Shown here in pieces: positions 23,991 to 32,665 of a stretch of 59,143 nt of DNA; position 1 is the stretch's first letter, and every line of letters begins with the position of its first letter. The position numbers and the translations under genes were made by a program. Origin of the DNA: Rhodanobacter humi (GTDB taxonomy: Bacteria; Pseudomonadota; Gammaproteobacteria; Xanthomonadales; Rhodanobacteraceae); assembly GCF_041107455.1 (NCBI RefSeq), contig NZ_JBGBPY010000002.1, positions 1 to 59,143 on the forward strand, in the 5' to 3' direction. Under the pieces are notes generated by a model. That model worked only from the letters and a program-made list of their open reading frames with translations. It did not search any database and was not told the DNA's origin.

Positions 23991-24874
23991 GCCGCCTAGC
24001 TATCCTTCTGGCCCTGTTGGTGGCCACCGTGCCCGCTTTCGCGATGGATCAACCGAAGGGTACGGCCTACGACACGCGCATCCAGTACGTCAATTACAAC
24101 CAAGATGACGTGGTGGAAGTGAACAGCTATCCCGGCATAGCAACGCAGATCGTGTTCGCGCCCGGTGAGGTAGTGCAGGACATGAGTTCCGGGTTCTCGC
24201 AGGGCTGGCAGGCCAGCACCAGCGCGAACAGCGTCTACCTCAAGCCGCAGTCGGTGAAGCTGTCGGACAACACCATCGCGGAGCCGACTGCCGGCAAGTG
24301 GAACACGAACCTCATGGTGACCACGAACCGGCACGTCTATTCCTTCCTGCTCGTGCTGCATACCGCTCCCGCTTCCGGCAAGCTCGTTTACAACCCGAAG
24401 GTCGCTTTCCGCATCACGTTCCGCTATCCCGGCGACGAAGCCGCGGCGGCGAAGCTGGCAGCGGCCAAGGCCGCGACGCAAGCAAAGCTCGATACCGCCA
24501 GCAAGCCGGTGCCGGCAAACTGGAAGTATTCGATGCAGGTCGGCAAAAAGTCCGAGAGCATCGCGCCCACGATGGCCTACGACGACGGCCGATTCACCTA
24601 TCTGCGATTCCCTGGCAACCGGGACTTTCCGGCCGCGTTTGTGGCGGCGGACGATGGCTCGGAGAGCATCGTCAACAGCCATATAGACCCGGCGCATCCG
24701 GACGTCCTGGTCGTGCATCGCGTGGCGCGTGAACTGGTGCTGCGCCTGGGCAATGAAGTCGTCGGCGTGTTTAACGACGCCTTCGACCCTTACGGCAAGC
24801 CGGCAACGACTGGAACCACGATCAAAGGCGTGACTCGCGTCATCAGGGGTCAGGACACAGGAGCTGAGCAATGA
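23987..24874 (+). CDS. virB9: VirB9 outer-membrane core protein
   Basis: A 295-aa exported protein. The signal peptide ends near PAFAMDQ (residue ~18). The C-terminal domain with FTYLRFPGNRDFPAAF is the VirB7-contact region of VirB9/TrbG proteins. Start and stop overlap virB8 and virB10 by 4 bp each, indicating strict co-translation. Confidence 0.93.
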   Translation: MSRLAILLALLVATVPAFAMDQPKGTAYDTRIQYVNYNQDDVVEVNSYPGIATQIVFAPGEVVQDMSSGFSQGWQASTSANSVYLKPQSVKLSDNTIAEPTAGKWNTNLMVTTNRHVYSFLLVLHTAPASGKLVYNPKVAFRITFRYPGDEAAAAKLAAAKAATQAKLDTASKPVPANWKYSMQVGKKSESIAPTMAYDDGRFTYLRFPGNRDFPAAFVAADDGSESIVNSHIDPAHPDVLVVHRVARELVLRLGNEVVGVFNDAFDPYGKPATTGTTIKGVTRVIRGQDTGAEQ

Positions 24875-26019
24875 GCAAGGAAAACAACGTCACTGCGGAC
24901 GAACTCGAAGGCGAGCGTGGCATGCCCAGCGTCAACGCCGAGAAGCGGGGTTCGCCGAAGAAGGCTTTCGCCTTCATCATGGTCGTGGTGATTCTTTTCA
25001 TCACGGCAGCTCTGCTTTACCGGACGTTCGTCAAACATCAGCGCGAGGCCCAAGAGGCGGCATCGGCGACGAACAAGGAACTGGCTGCACCCAGCACACC
25101 GAAGTCGTTCGGCATGCCGCCGCCGCCCATGCCAGAACAGCCCGTTTCCGGTGCCGCCGCTCCTGTGGCGGTTGTGCCGGCGCCGAACGCCCCGGAGCGG
25201 CCACCGCAGCTCGGCGCATCGAGTGGCGGCACAAACGGAACGGGTAGGCCACCGGCGACGCTGGATAAGTCCGGGTCGGCCTTGATGATGGTGGGAAGTG
25301 GCACGCAGAACGGCTCTGGAAGCCCTGCTGCTGCGCCCGCAAGCCCTGCCATCCCTTCGCTGCTGGGCAGCGGCGGCGGCGCTACTGGCGCACTGAGCGA
25401 GCTGCTGAAGCCGACGACGGCCGAACCCCGTTCGGCAAGCGTGCTGTCGGATCGGGACTACCTGCTCACGAAGGGCACGATGATTGACTGCGCCCTGCAG
25501 ACCAAGCTGGACACCACCGTGCCGGGGATGACCAGCTGCGTCGTGACGCAGCCGATCTACAGCGACAACGGTAGGGTGTTGCTCATTGATCGTGGATCGG
25601 TCGTGACCGGCGAATACCAGTCGAACATGCGGCAGGGCATGGCCCGCATCTTCGTCCTATGGGATCGAGTCAAGACGCCGAACGGTGTCGTGGTCAGCTT
25701 CGATTCCCCTGGTACGGATGCGTTGGGCGGCGGCGGTGTTCCCGGCTACGTGAACAACCACTTCTGGAAGCGCTTCGGCGGAGCCATCTTGCTGTCGCTG
25801 ATTCAGGACACGACGGCCGCCCTCGTTGCGAACCAGCAAAGCGGGCAGACCATCCAGTTCGGCAATACGTCGAGCGCGAGCGACCAGATGGCCGCCGAAG
25901 CCCTGAAGAACACGATCAACATTCCGCCGACCCTGATTAAAAATCAGGGTGAGCGCGTGGGCATCTACGTTGCCCGCGACCTGGATTTCCGGAGCGTGTA
26001 TGAACTCCGCAGCAACTGA
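24871..26019 (+). CDS. virB10: VirB10 core-complex protein
   Basis: A 382-aa protein: cytoplasmic N-terminus, a single membrane helix (FAFIMVVVILFITAALLY, residues ~33-50), a Pro-rich periplasmic linker (~70-150), and the conserved VirB10/TrbI beta-barrel with the outer-membrane antenna (GGVPGYVNNHFWKRFGGAI). It spans both membranes. The virB11 start overlaps its end by 20 bp. Confidence 0.94.
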   Translation: MSKENNVTADELEGERGMPSVNAEKRGSPKKAFAFIMVVVILFITAALLYRTFVKHQREAQEAASATNKELAAPSTPKSFGMPPPPMPEQPVSGAAAPVAVVPAPNAPERPPQLGASSGGTNGTGRPPATLDKSGSALMMVGSGTQNGSGSPAAAPASPAIPSLLGSGGGATGALSELLKPTTAEPRSASVLSDRDYLLTKGTMIDCALQTKLDTTVPGMTSCVVTQPIYSDNGRVLLIDRGSVVTGEYQSNMRQGMARIFVLWDRVKTPNGVVVSFDSPGTDALGGGGVPGYVNNHFWKRFGGAILLSLIQDTTAALVANQQSGQTIQFGNTSSASDQMAAEALKNTINIPPTLIKNQGERVGIYVARDLDFRSVYELRSN

Positions 26020-27145
26020 CCATCAGGGCGTTGACCGGAAGACTTCGGTCAACTGGCTCCTGAGTCCGCTTCGGCACTTCATGCAGGATCGGGAAATCAC
26101 CGAAATCTGCATCAACCGACCCGGAGAAGTGTTCACCGAAGCGAACAGCGTGTGGACGCGGCACGAGGTTCCCGACCTGACGTTGGAACTACTGTCGTCT
26201 CTGGCGACGGCTATCGCCCGATACGCCTCGAACGACATTCAGGACACGACGCCGGTTCTCTCGGCGATCATGCCGGGTGGCGAGCGAGTGCAGATCGTCC
26301 GCGCCCCGGCGTGTGAACAGGGAACGGTATCGGTCACGATTCGCAAGCCGTCGCATCAGATCCGCACGCTCGCCGACTATGACCAGCAGGGGTTTTTCGC
26401 GCACATCAAGCCGTTGACTGACGCGCTGACGGTCCAGGAACGCGAGCTGCTGCAGCTGAAGGAAGCCGGCAACTACATGGGCTTCCTGAAACGCGCCGTT
26501 GAGCTGGAAAAGGTGATCGTCGTTGCCGGTGAAACCGGCAGCGGCAAGACCACCTTCATGAAGGGACTCATGCAGGAGATTCCCAAAGCGCAGCGCATCA
26601 TCACCATCGAGGACGTGCCCGAACTGTTCCTGCCGAACCATCCCAACCACGTCCACCTGTTCTATCCAAGCGAAGCGAAGGAAGAAGAGAACGCGCCCGT
26701 AACCGCGGCGTCGCTTCTGAAGAGCTGCCTGCGCATGAAGCCTAACCGCATCTTGCTCGCCGAGCTTCGCGGTGGCGAGACGTTCGATTTCATCAACGTC
26801 TGCGCCTCGGGGCATGGTGGCAGCATCACCAGCTGCCATGCCGGTTCGGCCGAACTCACTTTCGAGCGCCTGGCGCTTATGGTGCTGCAAAACCGGCAGG
26901 GCCGAACGCTGCCTTACGAGGTTATCCGCCGTCTGTTGTACTTGGTCGTCGACGTGGTGATCCACGTCCACAACGACACCAGCGGCTTCGACGGCCGGCA
27001 CATCACCGGGCTCTGGTTCGATCCGATGACCAAGCGCGAAAAGACCGGCGTGAATACCGACTTTCTCATGCAAACCGTCATGCAGCTTCAAAGCCGCGTG
27101 GGCGAGCTGGAAGGCCGCCTAAGCGCGCTGCAGCTGCCACGGTAG
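26000..27145 (+). CDS. virB11: VirB11 traffic ATPase
   Basis: A 381-aa hexameric ATPase of normal size. Walker A GETGSGKTTF lies near residue 178, followed by the Asp box (ITIEDVPELFLP) and the His box with GHGGSITSCHAGSA. It switches the apparatus between pilus assembly and DNA export. The start inside virB10 is the first Met consistent with family length. A hairpin terminator follows at 27183. Confidence 0.94.
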   Translation: MNSAATDHQGVDRKTSVNWLLSPLRHFMQDREITEICINRPGEVFTEANSVWTRHEVPDLTLELLSSLATAIARYASNDIQDTTPVLSAIMPGGERVQIVRAPACEQGTVSVTIRKPSHQIRTLADYDQQGFFAHIKPLTDALTVQERELLQLKEAGNYMGFLKRAVELEKVIVVAGETGSGKTTFMKGLMQEIPKAQRIITIEDVPELFLPNHPNHVHLFYPSEAKEEENAPVTAASLLKSCLRMKPNRILLAELRGGETFDFINVCASGHGGSITSCHAGSAELTFERLALMVLQNRQGRTLPYEVIRRLLYLVVDVVIHVHNDTSGFDGRHITGLWFDPMTKREKTGVNTDFLMQTVMQLQSRVGELEGRLSALQLPR

Positions 27146-27182
27146 GACGGTGGCATGGACAGGGCAGGGGGTACGCGACCAC

Positions 27183-27210
27183 AGGGGCATGGAAGCCCCT
27201 GTTTTCGCTT
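27183..27210 (+). terminator. Terminator-like hairpin after virB11
   Basis: Stem CAGGGGC/GCCCCTG with a 6-base loop, followed by TTTT. It ends the virB7-virB11 transcript. Confidence 0.6.
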
Positions 27211-27253
27211 TGAGGCCGGCCACGCCGGCACCGTGACAGTCATCGAGGACGCT

Positions 27254-27505
27254 ATGACGAACGCAACGGTACAGCCCAAGCACGATTCACCCAGCCGCGC
27301 TCAAAGTGCTGCTGCGGTACAGGAAATCTTCGATTACCTGGAAGACTTTTTCATCTTTTGTGACGCCTTCGCGGTTCAGCTTACGCCACTGCAGCAGCTC
27401 GTGTACCAGCGCTACCGGGAGACGACGCAGAGCTTTCGCCACGACATGGCCCTTGCCACGCGAGGCGTGCCCAGCGCGTCCGATTTGACCGGGAGCCTCC
27501 GGTGA
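27254..27505 (+). CDS. Small hypothetical protein between virB11 and virD4
   Basis: An 83-aa soluble helical protein (FDYLEDFFIFCDAFAVQLTP is the most conserved-looking part). No recognised family. GAGGACG precedes the ATG. The position between channel genes and the coupling protein suggests a transfer accessory role, but that is only context. Confidence 0.55.
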   Translation: MTNATVQPKHDSPSRAQSAAAVQEIFDYLEDFFIFCDAFAVQLTPLQQLVYQRYRETTQSFRHDMALATRGVPSASDLTGSLR

Positions 27506-27589
27506 ACAGCCTTTGCCCTCGCCGGGCGGCAGGGATGCAGGGGGTAGAGCGCCCTGCATCCCTGCGAGAAGGGTGGGGTCGTCCAGCAG

Positions 27590-27660
27590 CATCAAGGCTT
27601 CGCTACGCCGTAATCCTCACCCGGTCGCCTTCGGCGCTGCGGCTTCCGGTTTCGCCCTTG
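27590..27660. repeat. R4: isolated core of the long palindrome family, inverted
   Basis: Reverse complement of the R2 centre (contains GTCGCCTTCGGCGCTGCGGC and flanking TCCTCACCC/GGTTTCGCCC) without the outer arms. It lies in the gene-free stretch 27506-27811, which holds only this and repeats P7 and P8. Confidence 0.75.
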
Positions 27661-27677
27661 ACCCTGCTTCCCTCATT

Positions 27678-27717
27678 GGTGACACCTGGCGCGCTCGATC
27701 GCGCCGGATCTGTCACC
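27678..27717. repeat. 40-bp palindrome-ended repeat P7
   Basis: GGTGACA and TGTCACC arms; centre GCGCGCTCGATCGCGCC. It is separated from P8 by 31 bp. Confidence 0.85.
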
Positions 27718-27748
27718 ACCAAAATCTCCGTGTTTCCTTTTCGTCTTT

Positions 27749-27788
27749 GGCGACAGACTGCAGCTGGCCAGGTGCGGTCGGTGTCGCC
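27749..27788. repeat. 40-bp palindrome-ended repeat P8
   Basis: GGCGACA and TGTCGCC arms, a compensated pair change relative to the usual arms. The centre is the reverse complement of the CCTGGCCAGCTGCAG type. It is the upstream bracket of the small membrane-protein gene 27812-28168. Confidence 0.85.
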
Positions 27789-27811
27789 ATCACTTTCTGA
27801 GGATGCCTGAC

Positions 27812-28168
27812 ATGAAGTTTCTACTGGTATTTGCGTTCCTGGCGTTGGTGTTGTGCATCCTCGCCTGCTTGTGGCTTCTGAAGCGATTCTCCGAACAGAA
27901 CCGGGACTGCCTGCAGCTCATCAAAGGGTTGGTGGAAGAACTGAAGGAGCGGCTTCCCCCGGCTCCCGAAGGGTCGCCCGAACCCGATGCCACCGACACC
28001 GAAGTTCAAGCACTGGTGGGCGATTTCTACAACGAAGTGCTTGAAGCGGTTTTCGTCATGCCTGACGACATCGACGCCGATGGTTCGTATCCGCCACCGA
28101 CGCCGGAAGAACTCGCGCAGCTGGAAGCGGCCATCGCCAATGAGCGGTTCCAGCCACCGCAAGCATGA
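27812..28168 (+). CDS. Small single-span membrane protein bracketed by 40-bp repeats
   Basis: A 118-aa protein: one N-terminal membrane helix (FAFLALVLCILACLWLL), then a soluble acidic, Pro-rich tail with DATDTEVQALVGDFYNEVLE. No known family. GAGG lies 9 bp before ATG 27812; an ATG 9 bp earlier is also in frame but has no spacing. Repeats P8 and P9 flank it closely, so it looks like an inserted single-gene module in front of virD4. The acidic tail resembles virD4's own acidic C-terminus. Confidence 0.6.
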   Translation: MKFLLVFAFLALVLCILACLWLLKRFSEQNRDCLQLIKGLVEELKERLPPAPEGSPEPDATDTEVQALVGDFYNEVLEAVFVMPDDIDADGSYPPPTPEELAQLEAAIANERFQPPQA

Positions 28169-28169
28169 T

Positions 28170-28209
28170 GGTGACAAGTGGATCTCGCCGGCGGCGTGGA
28201 TCTGTCACC
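28170..28209. repeat. 40-bp palindrome-ended repeat P9
   Basis: GGTGACA and TGTCACC arms; centre GGATCTCGCCGGCGGCGTGG. It begins 2 bp after the stop of the preceding gene and lies 31 bp before virD4. Confidence 0.85.
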
Positions 28210-28239
28210 ACGAATTGAACGGATGAAGAGGGAAGGGCG

Positions 28240-30492
28240 ATGAAGGTTCCTGTTTGGATCAAAGTGTTTCTGTGGCTACTGGTGTTCGCGTTGGCGTCCG
28301 TGGCAGCCGTCTACCTGGCGGGCGGGTTGTTCTTGCTGCTGAGCAAGACGAACCCGATGAAGGCGACCTTCGGAACCTTCTATCAATACTGGTTCTACTA
28401 CCACACCGATCCGGCGTATCAGAAACATTTGAACGTGGCGGCGATCATCGCGGCGGTGCTGGCCTACGGCACTCCCCTGGTGCTTTACGCCTTGGCCGTG
28501 CAGAAGCATCGCTCGCTGCACGGCGACGCCCGCTTTGCCCGCCCTGACGAGATTCAGCAGTCGGGATTGCTCGGTACGAAAGGCGTGATCGTCGGCAAAT
28601 GGCGTGGCCGGTTCCTCATGTTCGGTGGTCAGCAATTCGTTCTGCTTGCTGCGCCGACCCGAAGCGGCAAAGGCGTCGGCGTCATCATTCCGAACCTGCT
28701 CAATTACCCTGATTCCGTCGTGGTGCTGGACATTAAGCAGGAGAACTACAACCTGACTGCCGGCTTCCGAGCCAAGCATGGCCAGAAGGTGTACTTGTTC
28801 AACCCGTTTGCCGAAGACTTCCGCACGGCGCGCTACAACCCGTTGGGTTACGTGCGTGATGGTGAGTTCCGCGTGGGCGACCTGATTGCTATCGGCGAGG
28901 TCTTCTTTCCATCGGGTGGCCGCGATTCGTTCTTTGACGATCAGGCACGCAATTTGTTTGTCGGCCTCGGGCTCTATCTGTGCGAGACGCCGGACTTGCC
29001 CCGGACGGTTGGCGAAATGTTGCGGCAATCGTCGGGCAAGGGCCAGCCTGTCAAGGATTACCTGCAGGGAATCATCAAGGCACGGAATCACGAGGTCGAC
29101 GAAGAAGGCGAGGTGATCGGCGAGAAGGTTTGGGACGGGAAGGGGCCGAAACCGCTGTCACCAGAGTGTGTCGACGCAATCAATCGCTTCACCAGCACCT
29201 CGGACAACACGCTTTCCAGCATCTTGGCGTCGTTCAACGCGCCGCTCGGCATTTGGGCAAATCCGATTGTCGATGCCGCCACATCGACCAACGATTTCGA
29301 CTTGCGGGAAGTACGCAAACAGCGCATGTCGATCTACGTCGGTATCACGCCGGATCACCTGGCCGAAGCGGGCCGCCTGGTGAACCTGCTTTTCTCGCAG
29401 CTCATCAACCTCAATACCAAGGAACTCCCACAAGACAATCCGGCACTGAAGTATCAATGCCTGCTGCTTATGGACGAATTTACGTCTATCGGCCGGGTAG
29501 GGATCATCGCCAAGGCGGTGTCCTACATGGCCGGTTACAACATGCGCTTGCTGACGATCATCCAGACGCCTTCACAGGTGGAAGACGATGCGCCGGCCGG
29601 TTATGGCCGGCAAGGTGCAAGGACGCTCATCACGAACCACGCTTGCCAAGTGCTCTACGCGCCTCGCGACCAGAAAGACGCGAACGAGTATTCGGAAATG
29701 CTTGGCTACGAAACGGTCAAAGCGAAAAGCACGTCCCGCCAAGCCGGCCGATCTGGCGAAGGTCAGTCGCTTTCCGATCAGCGCCGCGCCCTCTTGCTCC
29801 CGCAGGAGATCAAGGAAATTGGCCAGTGGAAGGAAATCATCATCATCGAGAACACGAAGCCGATTCTCTGCGAGAAAATCAAATACTTTGAAGATCCGGT
29901 GTTCAAGCCTCGTCTCTTGCCGGCCCCTGAAGTGGCGATGCTGGACATGGAGACGTATCGCGCCCGCCTGCAGGTTTGCATCCGGCCGCTGACGGTGAAG
30001 GACGTTGCGAAAGGGATCGACCTGGGCAAGCTCGCTATCGACACGTCGAAGCTCCAGGTGCCGGATACGGCAAAGCTGGCCCCGGAAGAGGTGGCGGCGT
30101 TCGTCGACGACTTCTTCAGCCAGATCGACGCCGGCAGCGATGCCCTGGGCGACGTGGATGAGGACGGCTCAAGCGAGTCGCCCTCCGATGACGAGCTGGC
30201 CGATCTGGAAGCCGCAAGCGGCGAACCCTTCGACCCGGCATCGCTCGCGGACGAAGAGGACAGCATCGAGCAGGAAGGGCCGAACCAGATCGAGGCGGTA
30301 GCCGAAGTCGATGAAGAGCCTGCGCCGCCAGGCATTGAAGATTTCGAGTATCCAACGGATGGGATGGAAGAGCCCGACTTGACCTTCGAATATGTACCGG
30401 ACGATGCACCGCCGTCGCCCGACGATGATGCGCCGCTACTGGATTTAAGTGTGCTTGACAGGCCGCTTCATGCCGAGAAGAATTCGGTTTGA
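28240..30492 (+). CDS. virD4: VirD4/TraG coupling protein
   Basis: A 750-aa coupling ATPase. Two N-terminal membrane helices (residues ~7-32 and ~65-88) precede Walker A APTRSGKGVGVI (near residue 140) and Walker B LLLMDEFTSIG. It links the relaxosome and protein substrates to the channel. The last ~130 residues are an unusually long acidic extension rich in Asp/Glu (for example DEDGSSESPSDDELADLEA), a likely docking surface for basic substrate tails. GAAGG precedes the ATG. Confidence 0.95.
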   Translation: MKVPVWIKVFLWLLVFALASVAAVYLAGGLFLLLSKTNPMKATFGTFYQYWFYYHTDPAYQKHLNVAAIIAAVLAYGTPLVLYALAVQKHRSLHGDARFARPDEIQQSGLLGTKGVIVGKWRGRFLMFGGQQFVLLAAPTRSGKGVGVIIPNLLNYPDSVVVLDIKQENYNLTAGFRAKHGQKVYLFNPFAEDFRTARYNPLGYVRDGEFRVGDLIAIGEVFFPSGGRDSFFDDQARNLFVGLGLYLCETPDLPRTVGEMLRQSSGKGQPVKDYLQGIIKARNHEVDEEGEVIGEKVWDGKGPKPLSPECVDAINRFTSTSDNTLSSILASFNAPLGIWANPIVDAATSTNDFDLREVRKQRMSIYVGITPDHLAEAGRLVNLLFSQLINLNTKELPQDNPALKYQCLLLMDEFTSIGRVGIIAKAVSYMAGYNMRLLTIIQTPSQVEDDAPAGYGRQGARTLITNHACQVLYAPRDQKDANEYSEMLGYETVKAKSTSRQAGRSGEGQSLSDQRRALLLPQEIKEIGQWKEIIIIENTKPILCEKIKYFEDPVFKPRLLPAPEVAMLDMETYRARLQVCIRPLTVKDVAKGIDLGKLAIDTSKLQVPDTAKLAPEEVAAFVDDFFSQIDAGSDALGDVDEDGSSESPSDDELADLEAASGEPFDPASLADEEDSIEQEGPNQIEAVAEVDEEPAPPGIEDFEYPTDGMEEPDLTFEYVPDDAPPSPDDDAPLLDLSVLDRPLHAEKNSV

Positions 30493-30503
30493 GGCTAATT
30501 TTT

Positions 30504-30553
30504 TGGATGCCGTTATAACGCATCCATTTAGGCGCGATTCCTGGGTGAATCGC
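30504..30553 (+). other. Two short hairpins between virD4 and the KfrB-like gene
   Basis: GGATGC/GCATCC at 30504-30524 and GCGATT/AATCGC at 30534-30553. Neither has a T-run in terminator position; they may attenuate or process the transcript. Confidence 0.4.
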
Positions 30554-30583
30554 TTAACGCTGAGCTAGAAACTGGAGCCAAAT

Positions 30584-31237
30584 ATGTCTCAAGAACGAGT
30601 GGCCGAGCAGGCCAAGTCGCAGCCTTCGCATTCCACCGAGAAGGCATCATCGCCCGCGAAGAAACCGGGCGAATACCTCATCAAGCACGAAGACATTCCG
30701 CCCGCCGTGAGCAAGCTCATGCGCGACAAAATGGGCGAAGGTTCGGAAGTGCACCCCGCGAAAGAAAACGGCACCTACAAGGGAAAGGTGATCTTCACGA
30801 ACGAACAGTTCGTGGGGCAGCAGGTGGGCCGTGAAGGGAAGATGGCCATTGTCCATCGCAAATCCGACGTTGAAATGCAGGGGAACGAATTGAAGTGGCG
30901 GCTGGAAAACAACCGCCTCAACAATGCCGGCGTGCAAGTGTTCTACAACGGCGACAAGGGCAAGGCATATCCGTTCAACCTGGAAAAGCAGCAGGCCGCA
31001 TCGAGCGGCCGCGAACAGCCCGCCAGCGCGCCGGAAAAGCCGGTCGGCATCACGCCCGAGAAGTTGATGGAACAGGCGACGAAGTACGCCGCCGAGAACA
31101 TCAAGAACGCCAAGCAGCGCGAGGCATTCTTGAAGCACCTGGGCGCGGCGACGGAACAGGTCAAAGCACCAAAGGAAGCAGAGAAGATCGCCAAGTCGAC
31201 TCCCGCCAAAGCCGCAGATCGCGGCATCGAACGCTAA
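30584..31237 (+). CDS. KfrB-domain protein
   Basis: A 217-aa soluble, Lys/Glu-rich protein. The central block (GTYKGKVIFTNEQFVGQQVG, then a MAIVHRKSDVE strand) matches the KfrB-type domain that on many plasmids is fused to relaxases or large polyvalent proteins. Here it stands alone. The ends are Ala/Pro/Lys-rich and probably disordered. It starts the block of large accessory proteins after virD4, with GGAG before the ATG. Confidence 0.65.
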   Translation: MSQERVAEQAKSQPSHSTEKASSPAKKPGEYLIKHEDIPPAVSKLMRDKMGEGSEVHPAKENGTYKGKVIFTNEQFVGQQVGREGKMAIVHRKSDVEMQGNELKWRLENNRLNNAGVQVFYNGDKGKAYPFNLEKQQAASSGREQPASAPEKPVGITPEKLMEQATKYAAENIKNAKQREAFLKHLGAATEQVKAPKEAEKIAKSTPAKAADRGIER

Positions 31238-31249
31238 GGAACAGCCGCC

Positions 31250-32581
31250 ATGAAAGAAATCATTGGAAACGACGCCCTGCTGCTGTCGGAGAAACTGGAA
31301 CGGGTCGACCGGGCGCTAGCCGACAAGGCTGCCGCTGGCGAGAAGTTGACGAAGGAAGACCGGGATGCCGTGGTCGGCCTGGTCGAGCAGGGCATGGCCC
31401 GCCGTGAAAAGGAGTTCGGTGGCACCGATCCCCTTGCCCGCGATCTGAACCGCATGCTGGAACCGCATCAGCGGGTCGCGATGAGCGCCGCCCGCAACCT
31501 CGCGCAGCACGACAGGGATGACCACGAAAACCCGTTCCAGCATGACCAGCTGCAACGGGCGTACAACAGTGAAAAGACGTTCCTGAAGAGCATCGAGCGG
31601 CCGGATCGGGATGCCAAGGAAGCCGATGCTCCCGGTCGATCTGCTCCGGTGCTGGAAGGCGAAGAAAACGTCATGGAAGAGGTCAAGGAGCGTGTGATCG
31701 ACATAGATCCGAAGGACGTTGCTGACCGCACCGCCGAGAATCGCGCCCGTGATCGCCAGGAGCGTGAGCGCGTCGAGGCGGAGCGGGCCGAGGTCGACCG
31801 CCTAGCCGGCCGAGCTGAAGGCAAGCGCATCAACATCGAGAACCTGCAGGAAGCCGCAGAAGAACGCGATAACGCGAACCGGACGGCCATGCACGCGGGC
31901 CAGCCGGTTGAGGTGAAGCCCCAACGGGACGCCGAACGTGAGAAGAACCGGCAAGCCGAGCTGCTTGACGGTATCCACCGGCAATACCGGGCAGCTGGCA
32001 ACGCCTTCATGTTCAAGGATCGACCGGAGAAGGTCGCCTTCCGCGACCGTGGGACGAAGCTGACCACGGGGGTCAACGACGAACGCGTTGCCTTCGCGAT
32101 GGCGACGATGGCGGAAGCCAAAGGCTGGAAGACCATCAACGTGAGCGGGCACGTCGATTTCAAACGGGAAGTGTGGATGGAAGCCAGCTTGCGGGGAATC
32201 AAGGTCAAAGGCTTCGAGCCGAAGGAGCAAGACCTGAAGGAACTGCGGGAGCGACAGGAACGCGGCGAACGCAATGCTATCGAGCCTGTTCCTGAACGCA
32301 CCCGGCAAAAAGCTGGCCCGGACAGAACGCCGCCAGCTGCGGAGAAGAGCGACAAGACGAAAGTGGTTGAAGCGGTGGCCGCTGCCGTGGTCGATGCGAA
32401 GGTGAAAGATCCGGCGCAGCGAGCCGAGATCAAGGCGGCCATCGACACGCGCCTGGCGGAGCGCGCCAAGGCGGGTAAGGTGCCCTCCGTGCCTGTGTAC
32501 GACAAGGATGCGCCGGCCAAAACCAAACAGGTCGACCGTGATCGCCCGCAGGTGGAACGGAACGCTGAACGAACTCGGTAA
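31250..32581 (+). CDS. LPD7-domain protein with C-terminal shared tail
   Basis: A 443-aa protein. An N-terminal helical region and a charged coiled-coil segment (RQERERVEAERAEVDRLAG) lead to an LPD7 domain at ~residues 235-330 (FKDRPEKVAFRDRGTKLTTG, then NVSGHVDFKREVW). Residues 368-443 form a tail 74% identical, with no gaps, to the last 76 residues of the lipase encoded next. LPD7 is usually fused to relaxases or effectors carried by conjugative elements. No catalytic residues are evident. AAGGA precedes the ATG. Confidence 0.8.
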   Translation: MKEIIGNDALLLSEKLERVDRALADKAAAGEKLTKEDRDAVVGLVEQGMARREKEFGGTDPLARDLNRMLEPHQRVAMSAARNLAQHDRDDHENPFQHDQLQRAYNSEKTFLKSIERPDRDAKEADAPGRSAPVLEGEENVMEEVKERVIDIDPKDVADRTAENRARDRQERERVEAERAEVDRLAGRAEGKRINIENLQEAAEERDNANRTAMHAGQPVEVKPQRDAEREKNRQAELLDGIHRQYRAAGNAFMFKDRPEKVAFRDRGTKLTTGVNDERVAFAMATMAEAKGWKTINVSGHVDFKREVWMEASLRGIKVKGFEPKEQDLKELRERQERGERNAIEPVPERTRQKAGPDRTPPAAEKSDKTKVVEAVAAAVVDAKVKDPAQRAEIKAAIDTRLAERAKAGKVPSVPVYDKDAPAKTKQVDRDRPQVERNAERTR

Positions 32582-32596
32582 GTTTCAGCGATGCGG

Positions 32597-32625
32597 ATGC
32601 CGGCACCGATCAGGTGCCGGCATTG
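32597..32625 (+). terminator. Strong hairpin after the LPD7 gene
   Basis: Stem ATGCCGGCACC/GGTGCCGGCAT with a 5-base loop (11 bp perfect). A short T-rich stretch follows. It separates the LPD7 gene from the lipase gene. Confidence 0.55.
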
Positions 32626-32665
32626 TCGATTTTGGGATACGCCATCGAGAACATAGGAGCGTTTC

